Shown: positions 12,201 to 24,946, numbered from the stretch's first letter. The stretch is 64,000 nt of DNA from Membranipora membranacea (GCA_914767715.1 OU612066.1:26140283-26204282); one strand, 5' to 3'. Numbers and translations: made by a program. Notes: generated from the letters alone by a model not told the origin.

Positions 12201-15200
12201 TATTTTTTTTCTGTAGGTCTCACTGAGCGGGAATACCAAGTTAGCTTAATATTTGCTGTATGTGATGGCAAGAGAACGAGCAATTCCTTAGAACAGAATA
12301 GAGTTTTCAGGCTCAGAACCCAGTATCCTTACTTAGAAAGTAGCCAGTAAAAGTGTACAGGTAATGATATAATCCGTTGATTTGATGTGATAGTAGGATC
12401 AATGATAAAGCAAGAAAGAAGGGTGCTGAAAGATCTTATAACTAATGTCTAGTAGCAGCAATAGATTTTTTTGCTATTATGATGCATAGCTCGGAAAACT
12501 ATTTCCATGGCAGGTTGTCTTCTTATATATTATGTAAACTAATAGCCTAGTCTAGCCTATGGATGAATCGAATCCAGCAGGTATAGTATTATAAGAAAAG
12601 ATTGTATGTAGTCCATTAAAGCTACCTGCAGAGTGCTAACGTGTAATACAGAAAAGGTGAGCGAGGAATAATTCATAAATAAATATTTTAACAAGCGTCA
12701 TGCTTACTCTTGTTTAGATTCAGTGTTCTAGCAGCATCGGTGCGACCTGAGAGTTTACAGCCAAAGTAAAAATTTCAAGTCAGCTTTAAGTCAGCAACAT
12801 GGACGAACAAAGAAATAGAGGTTGCTAAGAAAGACCTCTGAGACTTTACTACGCCAGCGTCAGCGCACTTATGAACAGGTATCCTTGTAATTAATCCGCT
12901 AGGTATCTAGAGATTAAAACTGGTTCAATGCAAGCTTTGAACACGGTTTTTACAAATCGCACAGTTGAAAGTGAAAAAAACTTTTGTGTGAGAAACCAAT
13001 CGCAAATGTTATGATATTTGTGACAAAGTATTGAGTGTTATTGAACCAATATTGATCAATACTAATAAAAATGCCATTGCTTTTGTTCGATGAGTTTGAC
13101 TATTTGAAAATTGGTTAATCAGCTGGAACGTGTGAATTCATTATAGCCACAATATTCAAACAGCTGCTGTCTGTAAATTGCTGCCAATTAAAAGCTGCCG
13201 CCTGATTTCTTTTTTCCTTAACATTCTTTAGGTTGTCCCGCCATGCCGTAAATGCTCACTTTGTTAATAATAATATGTGCCACATTAATTCAGGGATCTT
13301 GTATTAGCTGAATATTACATTGCTAAGATACAGGAAGCGGTGAGATGTCCACTAAACTATTTGCATTGAACTATAGTGTGAATCTACCAGAGTGCAAAGG
13401 TATAGTGTCAGAGGTGTCTTCCATGCGCCTTCTTCGCAGAGAAGTTGCCAGTAGCAAGCAGCCTTCAAATCGTATCTACTGGACACGGTGTATCAGTATA
13501 GATTTGGTGCTTGAATTATCCGAGGTCAGATATGAACAAATTTCATCTAGATGTTATTTGTACATATATCAATACCAAGTGCTTCACACGCCCTAAACTG
13601 ACCTTAATCACTAACAGCAAGGACAGTAACACCAACACTGACATACAGTAAATATATTACAAAATACAATAGGACAATAACATTTGAAGCCAATGTGTTG
13701 GGTCTGATATGTCGTTGGGTTGGTAAGTACCATGTGCCATGGTATTAACAACCCCAACCAACAGCAAATCAGAGACGACTCATTGGCTAGCAGCAGCACA
13801 GGTAGTATGAATACTCATACTCACATTGTGATGATTTAGGTCTAACAGGGCCGATAGCTTTATGCTGACTGTTAGAGGCACTGGCTGGTCTGGATGATTC
13901 CATTCTAGCTACAGGTTCCATTTGTACAGTTCTGGTGATAGCATCAGGAGCATACAGTGGCCCTCCACCTTATCAAGGTAAGAATGATCGATAAGAAAAG
14001 CATGCTGAGCTATCCTAAAGTTATAACGATGGCTGTGTCACTGTTTTACCCCACTACAAGGTTGATAATTCATTTTAGGTGGAATTGTTTTGATGATCGA
14101 GGGGGAAACAACTCCAAATTGTACACAATATTTTTAATAGTTCTAGATAAAATTCTGCCACAGTTATGAGTTTATGTGAGGAACAAAAAGCTTCATTATT
14201 ATAAGGGGTCACAAATCATTTCTCATGTTCAGTATCAAGCAGGTGTGCCATATTGAACATATCCACGTTAAGTATGCCCATAAACATATTATTTATATGT
14301 TTATGGCTATGCCATATCCAAATGAAGCATCCTTTAGCCGAAACACTATGGACTTTTAGTTCATCTCATCTGTGATAAATGGCTAGGATAGATTTCAACT
14401 CTACTGAATGCATCCTAATATTCCATAATTTTATAATGATTGCCAGTCAGCATTTTATCTCTCATTATCACACACCTGGTATTTCAGCAGCAGCGCTGTC
14501 CTGCTCAGGTGTGGAGATTCTCATACTCTCACCGACAGCACTAGATCTCCTATCCTGAGTAGGGCTCACTCTGCTCGGGATATACGCTGTCTCTACCTTC
14601 CTCGGAGCGCTAGCCTGAGGAGATCGAGTCACAGAGTATGAGATTGGTGGAAGCTTCATCTCCATAGCTAACCTGCAAAAAGAACAGAGGGAGTTATCAA
14701 ACAACTGATAAGATTATAAAAAATGATCGCTTTTATTTTCCCGTATCTTGGGACTCTGTCAATTATGAAGAGATTACATGCACAAAAATTGTTCGTTGAT
14801 TTAATTTGGTAACTCTCGACTAACTAACAGTATTGCAAGATGATAAGATGGATGGACGACAGACATATGAAGCTCCAAGTTTGAAACATTAACACCGATA
14901 CCATAGAGACGACTATGACAATAGACTGACCAAGCTAGCCTTACCCTATATATCCGACTTCTTAATGTCTCTATGCAGCGAACACTTTTTAAAAATTTCA
15001 ACCGATAATACCCATCCGCTGAACAATAGAATCAGACCTAACACTCAAAGAAAATCCGCCCGTAAAGCAGTAATCGACAAATACTGACCCAGCAAATGCC
15101 GCACTGTAAAACGGCAGAACAGCTTTTTTGAATTCTATATGAGATTTTTCAACTAGTGCAATATTTTTCCATCAATTTTTATGTAAACATTTCAATTTTG

Positions 15201-18200
15201 TCAACCTTTTTAGGAGTGATACCGGAAATGTCTAAATAAACAAACATCAAAACAGAGCAGTATCAAGTGTCAATGTATCCTGGCAGGTATCTAGTACTTA
15301 GTACAATTGGGACAGGTAGGCTTTGTGATATCTGAGGGTATTTACCTTTTTTCTTCTTCATCGATAAGTGCTCTCAGACTTTCCACTTCAGCTTTGAGTG
15401 GTAGGTTCTGAATACGAGCAGCGTTTAGCTCCTTCATCTTATCAAACAGTGAGTCCTGAAGGTCCTTCAGCTTTCCTGTGAATCAATCAGACAGCAAAAC
15501 ATATATGTTATCAGCTGCTATTATGCATGCAGTTATTTGACAGTAGTTCTGGTAATAGGAACCGAATGGCTGATACATCGCAATAATCAATTGAAGTCAG
15601 CCATGTGACCGGATCATAATATGCCTTTAAAGGATTCTAGAGGTGAAGTGTCAAATGTATAAGGTCTGTTATAGCCAAAAACGACTGGTTTCAGGGATAT
15701 TATAGTTTGAGTAGCCTACACTCTTTCTCCCACCTGACAGCCCCCAGGCTTTATGGCCGGGTGTGAGAGTTTATAGAATTGCTGACAGGGGTCGTACCTT
15801 TCGTGCTTTCTGACAGGTGCCCTACCTGACAGGTGTCCTACCTGACAGGTGTCCTACCTGACAGGTGCCCTACCTGACAAGTGCCCTACCTAACAGGAGC
15901 CCTACCTGACAGGTGCCCTACCTGACAGGTGCCCTACCTGACAAGTGCCCTACCTTACAGGAGCCCTACCTGACAAGTGCCCTACCTGACAAGTGCCCTA
16001 CCTTACAGGAGCCCTACCTGACAGGTGCCCTACCTGACAGGTGCCCTACCTGACAAGTGCCCTACCTGACAGGTGCCCTACCTGACAGGTGCCCTACCTG
16101 ACACATTGTCTGATAGTTGCCTTACCTTCCATAGCATGTATGTGTCTAGTTGCTCTTTCTCTTTCCATCACAATATTCTCATCAGCTGATCTTTTCATAT
16201 GCTCAATATGGATTATCTATAAATAGCAATTTGGAAGGGTTACAAGATGGTAATTCGTGGGTAGCTTGATATTGTCAATGAGGCAGACCAAAAGCTAGGT
16301 TTTTACATGTCTGTAGTTCACGGGCGCGATACATGTACATAATTTATGTTATGATTCCGCATGTTTTAGTTTCCAACTCAGGAATGAGTTTTAATGCAAA
16401 AATACACTTTGCAATAAACTTGCAATACATAATGATAAGCTCACCTCTCCTTGTAGGTTTCTGATTTTGGTATTGAGCTCTTCGATGACACCGAGTAATT
16501 TCCTATTTTCATCTGATACGGCTTCAAAAGCCTTCCTGTCTGCTTCCATCTGACTCTTCAGTAGAGTTACCTATGAAAGGAGAATTTTTACAGTGTAATG
16601 CAAGAGTGAAAGATCTTATGGGCACAGTGCCACACTTACTTCGAGATTACACTATTAACATGTGTATCTCTGATCCTTAGAGTCAATTTAGTAGCAGAAC
16701 CTAACATGTACCCACCCATAATTAATAAAATTGAACACCGGCCATCGCACCAAATTCCTTGTGATGGTACTACTACTAAATGAATTAATTCACTCTCTTT
16801 TGATCAGAGACAAACATGCAATAGTATATCACAAGATCAGCGTGGCACAGCGCAGCGCAGCAATAGAGTTAATGAATCTGATTGCGGAAAATGTATGTGA
16901 TATTTACTACACCGCTGCTCAGCTCTCAAAACACCAGGAGATATCCTGTACCAAATGCAACCAAAAAAGGTGCTTGACAGACAAGAACTGTTAAGCTTCG
17001 TACATTCTGTTTCTATTTAAAGACTTAATGTTGACTTTTTTGTTTCTCCCCACCTTCAATGTAAAAAGTGATTATCGTTATCAAGAACTTTAGGAGTAAC
17101 ATGATTAATAAATAAACCTGCTAATACTACATACCCATCGCAAATATTGCTGTTTTGATAGAGGTGTCTCACACTTAATTTGATAGCCAACTGGCAGCCT
17201 TTGGATAGAGGTATAGAATGAGCCTAATTGGAAAACTAAACTGCCAACAGCAAGTGCAATCAGCACTTCAAGTTTCAAGATTTGTGACAACAATTAAGCT
17301 TATTTCCAGGAGACTGAATTGATTTTCTCCAAGCTATTATTTAATATCAAATGTCATCAGAGTTAATTGTGACGTTGACCTTTCAGAGAAATAGAGGTTT
17401 TTATTGATGGTGCCATGAAGGTTTGTGTTTGGAGGTAACAGCTTATTAAGCTGCTGGCTTTGCTGTTGCTACGTATTATATCTAACAGGATCACTAAAAA
17501 TGTTTGATTTGCAAACAAAACACTTCTTTTAGAGCAGACAACTCCAATTTGTAAGTTATTTGTTATCATGTTATCAAGTCTGTCTTGGCCAGCCCTGCAC
17601 TGCTAAAAGATTGATTTGGAGAGTAAGGGTGAAACGAGGGTGTCATCTCAAAAATCTTCGAAAGTTCAAGGCTAAAGTTACTGGCGTGAATGTTGTTACT
17701 ACTTACATTTTTAGCAAACATCTCCTCAGCGTCTTGTTTATATTTATAGAGTTCTCTTTCTGCTGCGTCTCTCACACTAGATAACATCTCACCGATATGA
17801 ACCTCATGATCTGGTCTGTCTAACACTCTCACTTTACCTTCCAGGTTCAGTATGGCTGTGTTAGCAGCAGCTAATCGATCCTATAACGAGGGAGATAACT
17901 CTCAATAATCAAATGTCATAAATACTGTAGGATGGGGGCGTCAGGGGCGTATATTCTAAAAAATTTCACTCACTGACTTTTCAGAGATGAGCATAATAAT
18001 CGGGCGCAGCCCGATCCACACGCCGTAGGCGTGGCGGGGAGGGTGTGGGAGGGGCGCTTAAGCGCCCTCCCACCACGGAAATTTTTGCATATCGGTAGCA
18101 AAATAGTGCAAGCAGAGAGGTATTTCAATAGCTCACTGAGCTGTTGGGTACTTTCAGAAAACAACTCAATAGCAGTAGAAGATTAAGGTAAAAATGCTCC

Positions 18201-21200
18201 AGTTATAAAGCACCCATTTGAAAAAAAACTGTCCTTGATGGGATTCGAACCCATGACAATCTTATTATCCATGATTGTAAGGCGGACGCTCTACACACTG
18301 CGCTATTCAGCCACTCACGGAAATCCGTGGGCCGTGAGTGCTAATATACGCCACTGGGGGGCGTGTTGGTAAACCCCCCTTGATTGCTGGCTCCAATATC
18401 TCAAACTTATAGGTCAGAAACTATATACTGATACTGCAAATTTTTTACTGTTTTGACCAAGATTTTTCTGATCAGTTACATTTTTAGATTTTATCTTGCA
18501 AATAGGACAGCTGATCGTGTTAGTGTAGAACCAAAATGATAACAGAAACCTGTAAGATGACAGCTTGTTTGGAAAGTCACTTGGTACATTTGAGTAGAGA
18601 ACTTACTTGCAGATCTTGCTGCTGTTGTTTACTCAGTTCTCCATTGAAGCTGATTTGCTCCTGAAGATGATGAACTTTCTCCTCATTCTCTCTTCTCTGT
18701 AATAGCTCAGACTCATATCTAAAGGAAAAATTCAATAGACTCAGTCCAAAATAGTCACAGTGTTTTAGTACAAACAGTGACAGCAACAAATTTCAAATGT
18801 TATCACGGAGGGAGTTGGTGTAAGTGGACAACATTACCGCAAGGCGGTAACGACAATCACCCGTGCAAAACAATTTCAAAGCTCCTTACTACTTTGGATA
18901 TGGAAGTTCCAAAATTCTTGAAACTGACAAATTATTTATGGTAGATGGTATTATGTCATCAAATGTTGCAACAATGCCAAACGCTGTTACTATCTTATGG
19001 CATCATGTCACACATACCTTCTGTGTAGATCCATATTTTCCCTGAGTGTCTGGTCCAGTTTACGGTTAGTCTCGTTCACATCTGGTAGTGCAGACTGCTC
19101 ATTAATAGAATCCTGGACCGTACCCTGGAACTCCTTCTCCTTCAGGTGGAAAGCTCTCTGTAGAACATTCATATCATCATTCAGTCTCTGGTTCTTCTCT
19201 AGCTCCGCCGCCATTCTGTAAAAAGAAACACAGAAGTTGAAGTAAAATATAAAGTTCATGATAATTTAAAGAATTTTAATTTGAGTTAGGAAAAAACACA
19301 AAAAAGTACATGTATTGTCTTGAATTTGTACAGTGACAAAACCGAATTCAAGAAGGAGTATACAGCTGACGGTTTTAAGGGTGCAGGATAATTGTTTTAT
19401 TAAAAACCAACTTAAATGGTTTGCATTGATATTTTAGATAAGTAATCAAACTGTAGTGATCAAGGATGATAGTAGCCTGTCTAACTTTATCAAGACAGGC
19501 TAGGATGATAGTAGAGCCTTTAATCTTCGGTTGATAAATTTCCCTGAACTGATAGAAAGTATGGCATGGAACGGAATAGAAGTTTAATGATAGTATGTAA
19601 CATGTATTGACAATATCAAAACAGTTCAACCTAAGGATGCCGACTTATACTCACACATCATTACACAATCTCACTTTTTTCGTATCAAGTTGTCTAGCCC
19701 TGACAAAAGATGAGACAACTCTTCATAAGCAAAATAAGCTTACTGGTGATTTAGGATGTGATGATTGATCAGAGTTGTTTTCACAAAAACACTACTATAG
19801 AGCTTATACATACCTGTTTTGGAGATCTGAGGCTGTTGCCTCTAGTTTACTATTCTGCAGCTCAGTACTGCTCTTCTGTCTGCCTAAGTCCTCCAGTTGC
19901 AGGCGGAGCTTAGTGATTTCTCTCTCGTATAAAGTTTTCATATTTTTCATCTCTCGCTCCATCGCATCTACAGACTAAGAGCAGATATCAAATTGAGATA
20001 TATTTTGCTACTGTGATACAATATGGAAGGTCAGGCAAGGAGACTGTCGGACTCATTTGCTACACCTTATTAGCCAATTAAGTTCAGTGACCTTACTGCA
20101 GCTCTGAGATTTCAACCAGGAAAGCAAAAATAACATGAAACCAATAAATCTATATTATTTGAGCCGTGATGTTCTAGCTGCCTCAGGCTATCTATTGGTA
20201 GCAGGTGGAATAAATTAGCCGTCAAACCTGGATCGTTGACAACAACACAACTTCGCATGACTGGTTTAAAATATGTGTCAACACTGAACCAGGCTTTTTT
20301 AACATGAGATGAAAACATTTCATATTACCTTGAAGAAGTTGTGTGAGTCTAGCTGAGGAGCACCGTTCCTGAGATCTCTCATCTTAGCGATGTACGAGTG
20401 GAGCCGCTCTGTCAGCTCCTTCAGCTCTCCTTCATTCCTCGGGGAGAACATCTCGTCTATATTAGTCTCGTTTAATTCTGTAACAAAGCATGTTGGGTAA
20501 TTTACAGCACTCTGACCCTTCCCACACTTTCTAACTCTTGGCATAGTCTAATCAATTGACTGGAATCAAATCCTGGATTGTCCCTAGCATCAGACACCTG
20601 GACCATCACCAGCAATCATCACATGCAGATTAAGGTCTATCTTGGGTCAGGAATCATTTTATCACTTCACGGCATTCACTTTATAATAGAAAAATGTTCC
20701 CTCGGAAATTACGGAAAGGCTGGAAAAAAAATTATCTTTAGATACAAATTTATGAATGACTTTTCTTTTGCAGGAAAATTGAGGGTCATAGTTTATTAAC
20801 AGAATAAAACAAAACTGTGAACAACAACACCTTTATCTTCAGAATGAATCTGTTTGGGATACAAGTGCTTATTTGATTATATTATTGGATTTTCCTGCAA
20901 TTGTATTTGCTAGACAAACATATGCTTGGCCTAATGACATCATAGCTGATTTGGTTGCCTGGCTCACTGATAGGTTTGGGGCCCAAGCTATTAGTGGTAA
21001 TTATCATCTGAAAATTACAAGTGTCTTATGACCAGTTCGATATAATACAACCAAGCAACAGTCAAGATTGTTGTAAGATAAAGCAGGGGACTTCAGACAG
21101 ATGTTGCTGATAATTCTAAGACACTATTTTCATATCAACTGTAGTTTTATTGCATAGAAAATTCATCTTCATTAATTATTTTCATGGTTTGACACTTGAC

Positions 21201-22798
21201 AGAGGAAAAATAGAAATATAAGCTTGGAAACAAAGGTAAGAGAGTGCTTTAAAGGTTTGGAGAAACTGAAAAAATGTTGGATCACATTTGACTCATTTTT
21301 TGTTTTAATGAGTATTAGGTATTTGCTTCAGTCACTGCACTTCACTTCATACCTATTTTTGTCTGAGAGCGCTCAATCTTAGCTAAACCAAGCCAGGTCT
21401 TTGAAGTCTCTAGCTACACTACAACCACTGCTGTTCAACAACTCACCTTGACCAAAATGTTCTATTTCAAGTTGCTGAATAAGCTCTTCGAGAGTTGGCG
21501 GAGACTCTTTCAGCGGTTCTGGCCTCTTGATACCTTTGTCTAATATTTTCTGATTCGGGTTTAGTATTGGCTGAATGAAAGAGTGACCTTCATCAGATGT
21601 TATCAGTGGAATTATGTTGTCACGGCGGAATGTGTCATGAACGCTCGGTTTGTCAGGCTTAGGAGTTGTCCTCTCGGAGGAGTAAGATTTGTATTCGGCA
21701 AAGTAATTTGTCGGTGAAGAGCTCTCTTCCTGTAATCATTAGCAACACAGAGAATAAGAAAATATCCTTAGAATTTCTTTATAGTTGCTAGGTCTATATT
21801 TTAATATCTTATCCATAAGATACCCGATAAAATGATCAAAAAGTGAAATTTCAGTCATTAGAAAATTATTCGTTATTAGAATGATACATTTTTTACTATT
21901 TCATTGCAGAGTTTTACAGGAATCAATTCTTATCCTCTAGTTTGTACCCAAATCAAAAATAATATAAGGAAATCTATGGTCTGATCTTATTTTCAAGATA
22001 TTGCAATGTCTCAGCACTCAACAGGACGGCAACATAATCAATCAATCAAAGATGCAGTGTTCTGGGGATTTCGAGTCAACGTTGCAAATTAAATACTTAT
22101 CAGTTTTTAACAAAGATTCTGATCATAGAATTTAGATTTATTCTAGTATGATTGTTAGTTAACCTGGTTCTAGGAAGGATAAAGTAGAACCTATAGGTCA
22201 GATCAGTAGGTCTAAAGATCAGTAGGTCTCATGGTATACTACGGTCACCTACATGTACAAATGTTATATTCATTTAGGGCTATTCGAATACTGGTACCTT
22301 TTTGTTTGAGAGCATTTTCTGAAACAAACATGTACATTAAAGTTTTTCTACACGACTTGAATTAAGCTGTGCAGTGCAACAAGTTGATCTGATACCTTAC
22401 TACAACCAAACATCCTTGGTATGTCCAAAACCTTTGGGTAGCAATTGCCTGACCACGAGATAGGTACCAGAAAGTGTACAGAAAGTGACATATCACCAAC
22501 CTGGTTATTCTGGCAGATATCCGCAGGTTCCTCTGTCTCGATCTGAACAGTCTGAGTTGTTACAGGTGCCTCAACAGATGAAACAGTGTCTATTGATACT
22601 GAGGATACAGTATCCTGAGCGTCTGCGGCGCTTGTCGTCAGACTATCAAAAGAAGAAGAAGATTCCTCCCCACTTCGGAGCTTATCCTTTGTCTTCTTCT
22701 TTGGCGGAGGTCTGTTAGACTGAGAATCGCTGACAGCCACTGATATAGTGCCTGCCGCCGAGTCTACACTACTCCTAACACTGGCTTTCGGTGAAAAC
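6244..22798 (-). CDS. LMNTD1: LMNTD1-like lamin-tail-domain protein with a lamin-type rod
   Basis: Exons in order: 22798-22501, 21729-21447, 20477-20329, 19974-19814, 19215-19018, 18718-18607, 17880-17707, 16570-16445, 16216-16126, 15475-15346, 14672-14476, 13968-13825, 11923-11758, 11402-11324, 11036-10806, 10561-10416, 9930-9761, 9383-9261, 6389-6244 (TGA). Every junction is GT-AG and phase-consistent, giving at least 1040 residues; the 5' end is missing. Residues 1-193 form a disordered head with PPPKKKTKDK. Residues 194-574 form a heptad coiled coil starting at NEGELKELTERL and ending at LIDEEEKR, like the rod of lamins. The lamin tail domain (about 743-846) has YRFPPRITF and FVWKEQERWGTGPE. 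After it come AIAWTT and YLKREKETPPS, which I recall as LMNTD1 family signatures. The last residues (LLVVM) carry no CaaX, unlike membrane-bound lamins. A nuclear or ciliary scaffold role is inferred. It could also be a divergent lamin. Confidence 0.8.
6972..7292 (-). CDS. Candidate alternative last exon encoding a transmembrane tail
   Basis: A strong acceptor (ccgtccctctcag) on the minus strand opens a frame in phase 1, the phase left by the penultimate exon ending at 9261. It runs to a stop at 6972. The product would be about 107 residues with GWKRKMFNP, then a membrane segment around FGVCLVLLVSVVSILF, then a basic region. If used, it would replace the WRDFRNTYTIYD tail and give a tail-anchored form. 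Against it, a minus-strand AATAAA lies inside the frame (7015-7020), and I recognise no homology. Confidence 0.3.
   Translation of the reverse strand, partial: TPSLSGHTTSQPGWKRKMFNPTCGFGVCLVLLVSVVSILFTITHLLSRKIQHHAYMSRYGNHSPKALPSRKKIVFGLQITPLRMSYAIYCGINLSLYTCLYLLSAW
8861..8953. ncRNA. Pre-miRNA-like hairpin in the last LMNTD1-like intron
   Basis: The arms gtgctcaggcggctgcaat (from 8866) and attgcagccgtccgagcac (8929-8947) pair over about 24 bp with one bulge and one or two mismatches or wobbles, around a loop of about 44 nt. The size and near-perfect stem resemble a microRNA precursor. I do not recognise the seed. A small palindromic transposon remnant is the alternative. Confidence 0.35.
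10416..11402 (-). CDS. LMNTD1: Lamin tail domain exons of the LMNTD1-like gene
   Basis: Three exons (11402-11324, 11036-10806, 10561-10416) encode the Ig-fold LTD. Strand 1 is TGEVRIHEVSPDGR, followed by VCLINMSSNK, then LDFGGYILQQQ, YRFPPRITFTP, ITVYSG, PPTQFVWKEQ, WGTGPE and TTLLCKPNGQ. The order and spacing match the fold of lamin tails (conserved G-Y/W, YRFPP, the tryptophan of VWK, and WG). Human lamins have RTALINSTGEEVA at the last strand; here it is CKPNGQAIAW, which fits the LMNTD1 branch better. Introns on both sides of the large exon are phase 0. Confidence 0.88.
14278..14309. repeat. Short palindrome
   Basis: gcccataaacatat and atatgtttatggc flank a loop of a few bases, a near-perfect hairpin in an intron. 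No function is evident. Confidence 0.6.
15811..16103. repeat. 16-bp minisatellite, about 18 copies, in an LMNTD1-like intron
   Basis: Unit CCTACCTGACAGGTGC with scattered substitutions (aagtg, aggag variants). The array begins about 20 nt downstream of the donor of the exon 16216-16126. In the sense of that gene each unit reads CAGGTAGGGC, a good 5' splice-site match. Confidence 0.92.
17942..18356. mobile_element. hAT-like non-autonomous element with 8-bp target duplication
   Basis: Ends are CAGGGGCGTATATT and, inverted, CAGTGGCGTATATT. The exact 8-bp direct repeat GGGGGCGT flanks it at 17934-17941 and 18357-18364. Termini beginning CAG plus an 8-bp duplication are typical of hAT elements. 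Its 415 bp contain a GC-rich palindrome around 18051-18073 (ggcgcttaagcgcc core) and a minus-strand tRNA-like segment. No transposase is present. It lies in an intron of the LMNTD1-like gene. Confidence 0.85.
18225..18318 (-). repeat. Degenerate tRNA-Val-like (TAC) sequence inside the hAT-like element
   Basis: On the minus strand an A-box-like tagcgcagtg, a CTTACAA anticodon-type loop, a perfect B box (GGTTCGAATCC) with a 5-bp T stem, and a downstream T run (pol III terminator) are visible. The acceptor and anticodon stems do not pair, so this is a tRNA-derived sequence carried by the transposon, not a working tRNA gene. Confidence 0.6.
21447..22798 (-). CDS. LMNTD1: Disordered N-terminal head exons of the LMNTD1-like gene
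   Basis: Two large exons (298 and 283 nt) encode about 193 residues rich in S, T, P and E before the rod. The first carries a basic PPPKKKTKDK stretch that could be a nuclear localisation signal, then a run of acidic and serine-rich sequence. The second contains PLKESPPTLEELIQQLEI, a predicted helix leading into the rod. Classical lamin heads are about 30 residues, so this head is unusually long. The 22798 end is an acceptor (tttgtttcag), so at least one more upstream exon exists. Confidence 0.75.
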
Positions 22799-23783
22799 CT
22801 GAAACAAACATGGAACCGTTAAAGATTTTTTTGTAGACTAGATTGCATGTTAAAATATCGATATCTCAGACTTCAAGCACAAAGGGAAGAGGTCAAACTA
22901 CCTGTGCTACAGCTAATCTGTAACTGAAGCATGTGTGAGACATAAAGCAAAGAATCCTTGTAAAGTAATTTTCTATACCTATGACCGACAAACAACAATA
23001 AGTTGTGTGCGTAACCTTTATACCCACCTAACAGATTTGTTTTTACCGTCCTTAAACATTCTGTCTGAGTGTATGTCAATGTAAATAATGAATGCGAAGT
23101 AAATATCTGTAACAATCCTTCAGTTTTTGATTAAGTGGTGAGATGTTGAAGTTGAAACTGAACTGTTCTCTATACAGGAAACTACCATTATATGAAACAC
23201 ATGCTCAGTTTAATTGTCTGCCTCGTTTATCGATAAAGAGTATGTCAAGCGAGTGATTATCAAAGGGATGTTGCTAAGCACAATATTGTTCAACTCGATA
23301 TTCTGTCAATATCATAGAACACTGCTTGATGTGACAATGCATAGAGCATGAAATTAAACATGCCTTTGAAATAGAAAACATTGTAATTATTAAAGACATT
23401 TACTGAGCGACAAAAATGACATGTTCTAATTGCAATTGTAGCTGATGGCTTGTGAACAAAATAAATAAACATCTACTGCTTCTGATCCAATTTAAAAAAG
23501 ATAGGCATATCAAATTTATTTTCTTGGTCAATATAATTTGGAAAATAGGTCCAAGTGAGAAAATTTGATCACTGATATTTCCTCTGCACTAATGATCAGA
23601 TTGAGCAAATTTTTTTCTATAAAAGCAACATCATCAACTGGACGCAGCACTTTTGTGAAACATAGTGCTCCCACAAAGTTCGAAGTTCTTGCGTATTGAA
23701 AATCAGTTTGAAATGAGTAATAGCACAACCCTGGCAGCTCAATATACACATTTTTATGGCAGATCAACATACACATTTACGGC

Positions 23784-24025
23784 AGGGTGGCGTAGTGGTT
23801 AGGATTCGGGCTTCTCAATCTGAGAGTTGCAGGTTCGAATCCCAGTCACTATCCATTCTGCTAAAGGAGGTGAGCTCTCCGAACAATAGCCTAGCTTGCC
23901 CACTCCTACCTTGTACAGGAGTGCGCTAAATAGATGTGATGAATCTTATGTAAGCATATTCTCATTGACCCGAAAGGGCATTGAATGGCAAATAAAAGTT
24001 GATATTATTATTATTATTATATTAA
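23784..24025 (+). mobile_element. tRNA-Glu-derived SINE with (ATT)n tail
   Basis: The head has the A box tggcgtagtggttagg, an anticodon loop CTTCTCAAT (CTC, Glu-like) and the B box GGTTCGAATCC, close to tRNA-Glu (GTGGTTAGGATTCGG is shared). A body of about 150 bp follows, and the end is a simple ATT repeat (24005-24021). This is the standard SINE architecture: pol III promoter, body, simple-repeat tail. A clear target duplication was not found by eye. Confidence 0.85.
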
Positions 24026-24946
24026 TTACTGTTCAAATTCGTTCCTGACCCAGCCTTGGGTCGATGACCTATACACTATAATTGTGTTGCTTTCACAGCT
24101 CACAAACAGTTTAGAGGATAATTAGCTGTCGTTAGAACATTAATCTCACAGCTTTCATTTGTTTGTCATAATACTTTGTTGTCACTATAGAGATTGAATA
24201 AACTGATAGGGCTTTGGTCTGAAGACTATACTGTTTATCCGACAATTATCAGGCAATTATGAAAGGATTAAAGGGCTCGAGTGACACTAAATTTTGCCGC
24301 CCTGTATTATGCCAAGGCGCTGAAGACTTCTCACTACTGATAACCATGGCATTTGTCTGCGGATGGAGGATATGCAGCTGTAGAGTTAACACATAAATAT
24401 CAGCAACAAAAAGTGGCTGGGATGAGAAAAATGATATCAAGTTTACACCTCAACCATCCAGGAATCAAGATCAGATGAGTAAGGGTGACAGGGGCCAGTC
24501 CCATTATGCATAAAGGCAGCAGTCGCTCATAACTCTCAGCAATGTTTGCTTGTTGAGTAACTACAAGCTTTAGCGATTTATTTAGTACTATTATTGAGCC
24601 GTTTAGTGTTGCTCAATGAAGTCTATTCTACCAAGGAATTAGAGGGATTCTACTAACGCTCAACCAGTCACATCCTTTTTATCCAAGCTGCTTTGGCAAC
24701 CCAGATACATAGTAAGATGATAAGCCGGATCATGGATTCATCCATATTTTAATTATCTGCTTTTTTTAGCATCTCCTCTGTTATACTCAGATTCGAGGTA
24801 CAATATTATTGCCTAAGACTGCATATTTTTTGATTGACTGCACATTATCTTTAATATTGATGAGATGGATCGATTTGTGTGACCCAGCTTGTCATCCCCA
24901 AATGCCCCACTGATCATTGTACACAACTAACAATGAGCTAACTCAC

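Noticed and set aside
15811-16103. CRISPR-like array
   Set aside because: Head-to-tail 16-bp units without unique spacers in an animal intron: a minisatellite.
18225-18318. Functional tRNA-Val gene
   Set aside because: Acceptor and anticodon stems do not pair; it lies inside a transposon.
23784-23860. Functional tRNA-Glu gene
   Set aside because: Followed by a SINE body and ATT tail; stems imperfect.
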